A stretch of 6,852 bases of DNA, from NCBI GenBank assembly GCA_017743585.1, contig JAGHYP010000153.1:1-6852 (forward strand), read 5' to 3'. Source of the stretch: Chloroflexota bacterium. Lineage in GTDB: Bacteria > Chloroflexota > Anaerolineae > Aggregatilineales > UBA2796. Numbering within the stretch: the stretch's first letter is position 1; the number at the start of each line of letters is the position of its first letter. Of this stretch, positions 1 through 4,482 are shown in pieces. Both the position numbers and the translations under genes were made by a program. The notes beneath the pieces were generated by a model. That model did not search any database. It was not told the origin of the DNA and was given only the letters and a program-made list of their open reading frames with translations.

Positions 1-19
1 AGATGTGTATAAGAGACAG
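1..19. other. Tn5/Nextera mosaic-end adapter remnant
   Basis: The first 19 bases, AGATGTGTATAAGAGACAG, are identical to the transposase mosaic end used in Nextera (tagmentation) libraries. This is untrimmed adapter at the contig edge and not genomic DNA. The genomic sequence therefore starts at about position 20, and the gene reading into this edge on the minus strand is cut there. Read through, the adapter would add the false residues CLLYTS to the lyase fragment. It should not be annotated as a natural transposon end. Confidence 0.96.
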
Positions 20-279
20 GCTGGCAGCACGGCGCGCAAGTCGGCTTCGAAATCGGCTGTGTTGAGCGCGTTCAAGCGCACAAGGCGCTCAGTGCGTCCG
101 AAAGTGAGCGTCTGGAGCGCCTGCGCAGCCATCTGGCGCGCCACGTGCTTGCGATCAGGCGCAATGGCATCTTCCAAATCCATGATGACGCAATCTACGC
201 CGAGCGCGGCAGCCTTGCTGATCTTGTGCAGATCGTCGGCGGGCGTGAAGAGCAAAGCGCGGCGCGGGTTGTAACTCAT
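20..279 (-). CDS. HpcH/HpaI (CitE-like) acyl-CoA lyase, 3' part missing
   Basis: This is the N-terminal 86 codons or so of a HpcH/HpaI aldolase/citrate-lyase-beta-like enzyme. The family cleaves or forms C-C bonds of malyl-, methylmalyl- or citramalyl-CoA esters using Mg2+ in the cytoplasm. Visible hallmarks are the opening RALLFTPADD (residues 7-16), the strand and loop VIMDLEDAIAPDRK (31-44) and the VRLN segment (67-70), whose Arg68 matches the conserved substrate-binding arginine. The Mg2+-binding acidic residues lie beyond the contig end, so catalytic competence cannot be judged; full-length relatives have roughly 270-320 residues. The ATG at 279 overlaps the TGA of the upstream hydratase gene (ATGA), which implies translational coupling and a shared pathway. 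Exact substrate is unknown: citramalyl-CoA or beta-methylmalyl-CoA are the best guesses from the pairing with MaoC. The apparent C-terminus is adapter. Confidence 0.88.
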
Positions 280-740
280 GCTTGCTGCTCCTGCGGACGG
301 CGTAAGAAGAGCGCAGTGCGCTCCAGCTCGATCACAACTTCGCCGCGCTGGTTGCGCCCGATGTGCTTCAAGCGCACCACGCCGCAATCAGGACGCGAGC
401 GCGATTCGCGCGCCTCTAGCACCTCGCTCTCGGCGTAGAGCGTATCGCCATGAAAGACCGGGCGCGGATGCACTATGCGCTCATAGCCAAGATTGGCGAC
501 AATTGTGCCTTCAGTCAGATCGCGCACGGTCAGACCGACCACCAAGCTGAGCGTGAACAAGCCGTTCACAATGCGCGTGCCGAATTCCGTGCTTGCCGCG
601 TAATCCTCGTTGATGTGCAACGGCTGCGTGTTGAGCGTCAGCGCGCAGAACAAGATGTTATCCATCTCGGTCACAGTGCGCCCAAGCTGATGCTTGAACC
701 GCGCGCCGACAGGCAATTCCTCAAAATATTTGCCGCCCAT
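276..740 (-). CDS. MaoC-type (hot-dog) acyl-CoA hydratase
   Basis: A 154-residue single hot-dog protein of the MaoC/R-specific enoyl-CoA hydratase family, which adds water to 2-enoyl-CoA esters in the cytoplasm. The hydratase segment is at residues 35-60: TLNTQPLHINEDYAAS followed by FGTRIVNG. His42 of the catalytic pair is present, but Asn37 stands where classical MaoC enzymes have Asp. I recall the same NTQPLH form in the MaoC protein next to CitE in mycobacteria (the Rv2498c-Rv2499c region), so this may be a subfamily trait and not damage. The second conserved half is at 81-100 (VANLGYERIVHPRPVFHGDT). I chose the ATG at 740 because GAGGA (747-751) lies 6 nt upstream; the in-frame TTG at 746 would abut that site. 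The stop overlaps the lyase start by ATGA. The likely product would be a hydroxyacyl-CoA passed to the lyase, for example itaconyl- or mesaconyl-CoA hydration; this substrate is inference. Confidence 0.87.
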   Translation of the reverse strand: MGGKYFEELPVGARFKHQLGRTVTEMDNILFCALTLNTQPLHINEDYAASTEFGTRIVNGLFTLSLVVGLTVRDLTEGTIVANLGYERIVHPRPVFHGDTLYAESEVLEARESRSRPDCGVVRLKHIGRNQRGEVVIELERTALFLRRPQEQQA

Positions 741-746
741 ATACAA

Positions 747-751
747 TCCTC
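747..751 (-). promoter_or_regulatory. Ribosome binding site of the MaoC gene
   Basis: GAGGA on the minus strand, 6 nt before the ATG at 740. It decides the start in favour of that ATG over the TTG two codons upstream. Confidence 0.65.
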
Positions 752-764
752 AAGTTTCGCACTT

Positions 765-793
765 AGCATACCGCTCTCGCTCAGGCTCGGCAA
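765..793 (-). promoter_or_regulatory. Candidate sigma-70-type promoter of the MaoC-lyase operon
   Basis: On the minus strand TTGCCG (788-793) and TATGCT (765-770) are separated by exactly 17 bp, each matching 4 of 6 consensus positions. Transcription would start near 758, leaving a leader of about 18 nt that contains the GAGGA site. The -10 hexamer TATGCT is the same as in the much stronger S1 promoter further right. A dyad (779-804) covers the -35 box and may be an operator. Confidence 0.45.
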
Positions 794-804
794 GCCGAGT
801 GAGC
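779..804. repeat. Inverted repeat over the MaoC -35 box (possible operator)
   Basis: CTCGGC-AA-GCCGAG (786-799) is a perfect 6-bp dyad. It continues outward as GCTCA (779-783) and TGAGC (800-804), with two unpaired bases on one side. It overlaps the -35 box and much of the spacer of the proposed promoter, as expected of a repressor operator. No run of T follows on either strand, so a terminator role is less likely. Confidence 0.4.
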
Positions 805-906
805 AACGTTTATATCGGATCGGCGCGGCGCGGACGCGTGAACACCTGATTTGAAATTGCGCCTGAGGCGTTCCGCGCCACTAGCGCGCCGCGCACAGCT
901 GCAGAG

Positions 907-929
907 GGCGAGCCCGCTTTGGGCTTGCC
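907..929. repeat. Hairpin-forming inverted repeat downstream of the HNH gene
   Basis: GGCGAGCCC (907-915) and GGGCTTGCC (921-929) pair over 9 positions, one as G-T, around a 5-nt loop. It lies about 40 bp past the HNH stop in the direction of transcription. It could end or stabilise that transcript, but there is no T-tract, so a classical intrinsic terminator is not supported. A second small perfect dyad, CTTGAC-TC-GTCAAG (949-962), sits immediately after the stop. Confidence 0.35.
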
Positions 930-967
930 GCCTCACGCAGTCGCCACGCTTGACTCGTCAAGGCGGG

Positions 968-1258
968 TCAGAAGCGGTCGCGCTTGGTTCTGACCCTGAT
1001 CAGGCGGTCGGGCTGCTTGCGCACCCAAGCCAAATAGCGCTGAATATCTGGGTCTTGCCGCAACGCCTCGAGAGTGCGTTTTTGACGAGCGAGCGTGCGA
1101 TTGGTGAAGAATTTGTGCAGCGTGACGTGGCAGGCTTGGCACAGCGCAACGGTCTCGACGCCGCCTTCGGATTTTGGCACCAGATGATGGCGGCTCAAGC
1201 GGCTAACTTGCCTGCCACACAAGGCGCAGGTCGAATCGGACGAGCGTTCTTTGGGCAT
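968..1258 (-). CDS. Small HNH endonuclease-like protein
   Basis: A 96-residue protein built around a zinc-stabilised beta-beta-alpha-metal HNH fold. CALC (11-14) and CQAC (40-43) form two CxxC pairs that should bind a structural zinc. RHHLVPKSEGG (23-33) carries the first histidines of the active site, and HVTLH (44-48) supplies the closing histidines. The rest is a basic helical tail ending KRDRF. Stand-alone HNH proteins of about this size are common in bacteria; they are predicted DNA nucleases but most have no known role. I chose the ATG at 1258 because a TATAAT box lies just upstream (1280-1285), which would place the transcript start at about 1273. A longer in-frame TTG start at 1315 would lie upstream of that transcript start. 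The gene stands alone, with no restriction methyltransferase, integrase or phage gene nearby to suggest a system. Confidence 0.82.
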   Translation of the reverse strand: MPKERSSDSTCALCGRQVSRLSRHHLVPKSEGGVETVALCQACHVTLHKFFTNRTLARQKRTLEALRQDPDIQRYLAWVRKQPDRLIRVRTKRDRF

Positions 1259-1279
1259 AGCGCGCTTATCCTGCGCGAA

Positions 1280-1285
1280 ATTATA
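1280..1285 (-). promoter_or_regulatory. -10 box of the HNH gene promoter
   Basis: A perfect TATAAT on the minus strand, with expected start near 1273, only about 15 nt before the ATG. The hexamer 17 bp upstream (TGATAT) is a poor -35. A TTGACG lies 24 bp away, which is too far for a normal promoter. The leader contains AGGA about 10 nt before the ATG. Confidence 0.4.
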
Positions 1286-1489
1286 GCACGCCACGCGCCT
1301 TGATATCAGCGTCAAGCGCTGTAACGACGTTTCAGCGAAGTCTACGCGAGCGCAAAAGTTTTCTCGTGCTAGGGCTTACTTTCGAGCGAAATTTTGAGCG
1401 CTTCAGGAGCGAACTGAATTCTCAGAGTCCAGCGATCCAGCCATGCCTCGTGAGCGAGATGTGAATGAGGTTGCTCACACGGCTCAAGG

Positions 1490-1519
1490 TTGTTCACGTA
1501 GTTCAGGGTGCGCTACAAT
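1490..1519 (+). promoter_or_regulatory. Candidate promoter of the acyl-CoA dehydrogenase gene
   Basis: TACAAT at 1514-1519 matches the -10 consensus at 5 of 6 positions. TTGTTC at 1490-1495 is a weak -35 at 18 bp spacing. Start would be near 1526, about 50 nt before the ATG. Confidence 0.35.
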
Positions 1520-1548
1520 CGCGCTGCCTTCATGAGCATTTGGCGAAG

Positions 1549-1577
1549 CGAGTGACGAACAATCGAGTGACGACAAT
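1549..1577 (+). repeat. Tandem repeat abutting the acyl-CoA dehydrogenase start codon
   Basis: CGAGTGACGAACAAT (1549-1563) is followed directly by CGAGTGACGACAAT (1564-1577), the same unit with one base fewer. The second copy ends inside the ATG at 1576. It fills the place where a ribosome binding site would be expected, and no good Shine-Dalgarno sequence is present. Confidence 0.7.
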
Positions 1578-2786
1578 GGACTTTTCGCTCTCTGAAGAAC
1601 ACCTGAGGGCGCAGCGCATGGTGCGCGAGTTCGCTCAAAAGGAAGTCTATCCGACCATCAAAGAGTGGGATCGCAAACAGGAGATGAATCCAGCCATCCT
1701 GCCGCGCATGGCGGAGCTGGGCCTCTTGGGCATTTGCATCCCAGTGCGTTACGGCGGGCAGGGGTACGATTACATCACGCTCGGCCTAGTCTGCGAGGAA
1801 CTGGAGCGCGTGGATAGCACGCTGCGCGTAGTGATGTCTGTCCACGTGGGCTTGAACAGCTTAGCGCTGCTGCAATGGGGGACGGAAGCGCAGAAGCAGA
1901 AGTTCCTTGTGCCGCAGGCGCGCGGCGAGAAATACGGCGCCTTCGGCTTGACTGAATCGGGCGCGGGCAGCGACGTCGCCTCGATTCAGACAACCGCCAA
2001 GCGGCATGGCGATATCTACGTGCTGAACGGCGAGAAGATGTGGATCAGCCTTGCTACCAAGGCACACAACTAGTTGCCAAGACCGATCCGAGCGCAGGGC
2101 ATCGCGGCTTGACGGCGTTCATCGTCGAGCGCGATATGAAGGGTGTGACTACAGGCGATATTCGCGGCAAGCTCGGCGTCCGAGCAGGCTCAACCGGCTG
2201 GATCGCCATGCAGGATGTGGAAGTGCCTGCTGAGAATCGGCTTGGCGAGGAAGGCGAAGGCTTCTACATCGCCATGAGCTGCCTCGATAACGGACGCTAC
2301 ACGGTGGCGGCCGGCGCCACGGGGCTGATTCGCGCTTGCTTGGAAGATAGCATCAAGTACGCGCGCGAGCGCAAGACCTTCGGCAAGCCGATTGGCGAGC
2401 ATCAGCTGATCAAGCAGAAGATCGCCTACATGCAGCAATGGTACGATGCAGCGCGGCTGATGGTGCTGCACGTCGGCTGGCTGAAGAACATGGGCATACG
2501 CAACACTCGCGAGACAAGCATGGCGAAATGGTTCGCTACCGAACACAGCGTGAAAGCGGCGCTAGAGGCGGTTCAAATTCACGGCGCGTACGGCTTCAGC
2601 GATGAGTATGATGTGGAGCGCTACCTGCGCAACAGCAAGGGCGCAGTCATTTACAAAGGCACAAGCGAAATTCACCAGCTGATGCAGGCGGATTACGCGC
2701 TCGGCTACCGCCACGACCGCCCACTGCGTTGCGAGATGCCCGCTTATGACGCCGCCTACTGGCAGGCGAAAGCGGTCAGCGCCTGA
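1576..2786 (+). pseudogene. Acyl-CoA dehydrogenase, frameshifted near 2070
   Basis: This encodes an FAD flavoenzyme of the acyl-CoA dehydrogenase family (alpha,beta-oxidation of acyl-CoA, with electrons passed to electron-transfer flavoprotein). It is split over two frames. The first, from ATG 1576, gives 165 residues ending at TAG 2071-2073. It includes the N-terminal helical domain and the signature GLTESGAGSD (124-133). The second frame resumes at about 2070 with LVAKTDP and runs to TGA 2784. It includes ERKTFGKPIGEHQ, QIHGAYGFSDEY and IYKGTSEIH. Together they give about 403 residues, a normal family length. Between WIS and AKTD the expected loop is about 11 residues. Here 7 codons plus 5 nt remain, fitting loss of 1 or 7 nt. 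The position of the MCAD catalytic Glu376 is Lys (codon 2655-2657), and the IVD Glu254 position is Gly (2292-2294). Whether the shift is real or a sequence error cannot be told here. Confidence 0.85.
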
Positions 2787-2792
2787 GGGAGA

Positions 2793-2820
2793 CAGAGGAC
2801 GCCGTTTTGAGCGTCCTCTG
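2793..2820. terminator. Hairpin between convergent genes, possible bidirectional terminator
   Basis: CAGAGGACGC (2793-2802) and GCGTCCTCTG (2811-2820) form a perfect 10-bp stem with an 8-nt loop. It lies in the 43-bp gap between the dehydrogenase stop and the inositol-phosphate synthase stop, where both transcripts must end. No strong T-tract follows on either strand, so termination may need Rho or be inefficient. Confidence 0.6.
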
Positions 2821-2829
2821 GGCGTTGTA

Positions 2830-3957
2830 TCAATCTGCGGAAGGTTCGGGCAAGGTTGAGCCTTGCAACGTGCGCTGCGCGTGCGGCTCACCGAGGATGA
2901 ACGCTTCGGTCAGGGCATGTGCCTCGTCGTCAGGATGCTGCACAGGCGGCGATTTCATGAAGTACGCTGAAGGAGCTTCGAGCGCGCCGCGCAAGCCGCG
3001 ATCCAAGCCGAGCTTAGCGCAGCGCACGGCGTCAATCACCACGCCTGCGCTGTTGGGACTATCCCAAACTTCCAGTTTCAGCTCCAGCGTGAGCGGCACA
3101 TCGCCAAAAGTGCGCCCTTCAATGCGAATGTGCGCCCATTTGCGGTCGGTCAGCCACGGCACGTAGTCCGATGGACCGATGTAGACGTTTTCTTCGCCTA
3201 AATCGTAAGGCAGTTGGCTGATGACGGCGTTGGTCTTGCTGATCTTCTTGCTCTCAAGGCGGGAGCGCTCCAGCATGTTGTAGAAATCCATGTTGCCGCC
3301 GACGTTCAGTTGGCTAGTGCGCTCGACGATCACGCCGCGCTCGCGGAACAAGTTGATCAGCTGGCGATGCACGATGGTCGCGCCGACTTGCGATTTGATG
3401 TCGTCGCCGATGAGCGGCAAGCCGCGCTCGGCGAAGCGTTGCTGCCACTCAGGCTCGCTCGCGATGAAGACAGGGATGCAATTGACGAAGGCGCAGCCTG
3501 CTTCCAGCGCCGCCTCGGCGTAGAAGCGCGTGGCGAGTTCGCTGCCAACAGGCAGGTAGTTCACCACAACATCAGTTTGCGTCTCGCGCAGGATACGGAC
3601 GACATCGGCAGGCGGCTCGGGCGATTCGCTGATCTTGCTGCTGAGATAGATGCCGAGACCGTCAAGCGTGTGTCCGCGCGCCACGCGCACGCCGAGCGGC
3701 GGCACATCGCTGAACTTGATTGTGTTGTTCTGACCGCTGAAAATTGCCTCGCTCAGGTCTTTGCCGACTTTCTCAGCATCCACGTCAAAGGCGGCTGAGA
3801 ATTCGATATCGCGGACGTGGTAATCGCCGAGGATGACGTGCATCAAGCCTGGGATCAAGCTGTTCGGCTTGGCGTCGCGATAGTATTGCACGCCCTGCAC
3901 CAGCGAAGAGGCACAATTGCCAACGCCTACAATTGCAACACGGACTTTGCCAGACAC
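2830..3957 (-). CDS. ino1: myo-Inositol-1-phosphate synthase
   Basis: A 375-residue cytoplasmic NAD-dependent enzyme converting glucose 6-phosphate to L-myo-inositol 1-phosphate, the first step towards inositol lipids and related solutes. It resembles the shorter actinobacterial/archaeal form (about 360-390 residues). Residues 4-18 (VRVAIVGVGNCASSL) are the Rossmann NAD-binding start. LPVGSE (135-140), NCIPVFIAS (159-167), GDDIKSQVGAT (184-194), LNVGGNMDF (217-225) and SKKISKT (236-242) are catalytic-domain blocks with the conserved lysines. WDSPNSAGVVIDAVR (298-312) closes the core. I chose GTG 3957 because AAAGGAG (3967-3973) lies 9 nt upstream and the Rossmann strand begins three residues later. 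The frame stays open for 56 more codons, to a GTG at 4125, but that stretch shows no family similarity. The gene is monocistronic, convergent with the dehydrogenase and divergent from S1. Its presence suggests inositol phospholipids or an inositol solute, which is inference. Confidence 0.95.
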   Translation of the reverse strand: MSGKVRVAIVGVGNCASSLVQGVQYYRDAKPNSLIPGLMHVILGDYHVRDIEFSAAFDVDAEKVGKDLSEAIFSGQNNTIKFSDVPPLGVRVARGHTLDGLGIYLSSKISESPEPPADVVRILRETQTDVVVNYLPVGSELATRFYAEAALEAGCAFVNCIPVFIASEPEWQQRFAERGLPLIGDDIKSQVGATIVHRQLINLFRERGVIVERTSQLNVGGNMDFYNMLERSRLESKKISKTNAVISQLPYDLGEENVYIGPSDYVPWLTDRKWAHIRIEGRTFGDVPLTLELKLEVWDSPNSAGVVIDAVRCAKLGLDRGLRGALEAPSAYFMKSPPVQHPDDEAHALTEAFILGEPHAQRTLQGSTLPEPSAD

Positions 3958-3966
3958 AGTTTGCAA

Positions 3967-3973
3967 CTCCTTT
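3967..3973 (-). promoter_or_regulatory. Shine-Dalgarno site fixing the GTG start of ino1
   Basis: AAAGGAG on the minus strand, 9 nt before GTG 3957. No comparable site precedes the upstream in-frame starts, so this decides the N-terminus. Confidence 0.75.
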
Positions 3974-3977
3974 GTGG

Positions 3978-4000
3978 CATCCGCGCGTGCCACGCGGATG
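3978..4000 (-). repeat. Leader hairpin just upstream of the ino1 ribosome binding site
   Basis: CATCCGCG (3978-3985) and CGCGGATG (3993-4000) form a perfect 8-bp GC-rich stem with a 7-nt loop. It ends 4 nt upstream of the Shine-Dalgarno site in the ino1 leader. It could protect the mRNA 5' region or modulate ribosome access. No T-tract follows, so it is not an attenuator of the classical kind. Confidence 0.5.
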
Positions 4001-4115
4001 ACGTGCGAGATAGAGTGCGCAGAGTTTTCATTTTGGCTAGCAGCGCTGAGGCGCTCGCCGCTTGCCACAAGCGCTTGCTGCGTCCGAAACAGCCCTGATA
4101 GATTAATGTTCGCAC

Positions 4116-4124
4116 ATTCTACCA
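4116..4124 (-). promoter_or_regulatory. Candidate extended -10 promoter of ino1
   Basis: On the minus strand TGG-TAGAAT forms an extended -10 element: TG one base before a hexamer matching 5 of 6. There is no recognisable -35. Transcription from about 4109 would give a leader of roughly 150 nt containing the 3978-4000 hairpin. Confidence 0.3.
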
Positions 4125-4216
4125 CATTTGCCGAGCGCCGCGCATCAGAGGAACCCGCTAGGCGCGCTGCGCAAGCAAAATAAAAGTCTGATGCTCTGCA
4201 GCCTACCGTGAAAACA

Positions 4217-4235
4217 ACTTCTCACGCTGAGAAGT
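4217..4235. promoter_or_regulatory. 19-bp palindrome, probable transcription factor operator
   Basis: ACTTCTCA-CGC-TGAGAAGT is a perfect dyad of 8-bp arms around 3 bp. It lies 33 bp upstream of the -35 box of the S1 promoter and about 90 bp upstream of the possible ino1 promoter. The length and symmetry suit a dimeric helix-turn-helix regulator. No regulator gene is encoded in the window to pair it with. Confidence 0.5.
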
Positions 4236-4268
4236 ACACGTCCATTTGGCGCGCCCGCATTTTCCCCT

Positions 4269-4297
4269 TTGACAAGCATACTTCCAACAGATATGCT
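4269..4297 (+). promoter_or_regulatory. Strong sigma-70-type promoter of the S1 gene
   Basis: A perfect TTGACA (4269-4274) is spaced 17 bp from TATGCT (4292-4297), which matches -10 at 4 of 6. Transcription should start near 4304. The spacer begins with AGCATA, the reverse complement of the -10 box, so AGCATA-N11-TATGCT forms a dyad within the promoter. This is the best promoter in the window, consistent with a highly expressed translation gene. Confidence 0.7.
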
Positions 4298-4482
4298 GGA
4301 GCAGGTTCGGGCTAGGACGCGTTTGCCTCAGCACTTCGAGAGGATCATCGCAGGCTCAACACAACGCTTGTGCGCGCTCGGCGTTATTTGGATCGGCGGA
4401 GTCTATGCTCCCATGCACGGCGGCAGGCTGTGCAAGCGCGCCTGACGCGAATCAAAACCACCCTCAGGGAGTCTGAAGAAAC

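Larger units (their letters stand above)
1259..1575. other. Divergent intergenic region between HNH and acyl-CoA dehydrogenase genes
   Basis: These 317 bp hold the minus-strand -10 box for the HNH gene, a plus-strand promoter candidate for the dehydrogenase (1490-1519), a dyad GTGAGC-N17-GCTCAC (1450-1478) just upstream of that promoter, and a short tandem repeat abutting the dehydrogenase start. An open frame begins at an ATG at 1465 and runs into the dehydrogenase, but family similarity starts only at 1576. I see no RNA gene or separate small gene here. Confidence 0.6.
3958..4482. other. Divergent regulatory region between ino1 and the S1 gene
   Basis: This 525-bp stretch holds, from left to right, the ino1 Shine-Dalgarno site and leader hairpin, a possible extended -10 promoter for ino1 (4116-4124), a 19-bp palindrome (4217-4235), a strong plus-strand promoter (4269-4297), and a leader of about 180 nt before the S1 start. 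Small open frames cross it on both strands, but none has a ribosome binding site or recognisable protein features. I find no tRNA or known riboswitch by eye. Confidence 0.6.

Noticed and set aside
1..274. Plus-strand open frame with many Arg/Ser residues at the left end
   Set aside because: It begins in the adapter and is the antisense shadow of the lyase fragment, whose minus-strand product clearly matches a known family.
851..1303. A 150-residue plus-strand open frame over the HNH gene
   Set aside because: It is antisense to the HNH gene, has no family-like features and no ribosome site; the minus-strand frame holds both CxxC pairs and the HH motif.
1465..1575. Longer N-terminus for the acyl-CoA dehydrogenase from ATG 1465
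   Set aside because: The candidate promoter -10 (1514-1519) lies inside this extension, and the family's typical start MDFSLSEEHL begins at 1576.
2040..2786. Separate gene starting at ATG 2040
   Set aside because: The first residues are the out-of-frame reading of the preceding dehydrogenase segment; the rest is the second half of the same enzyme.
3214..3798. A 194-residue plus-strand open frame rich in Ala/Asp
   Set aside because: It is the antisense shadow of ino1, whose minus-strand product has all family motifs.
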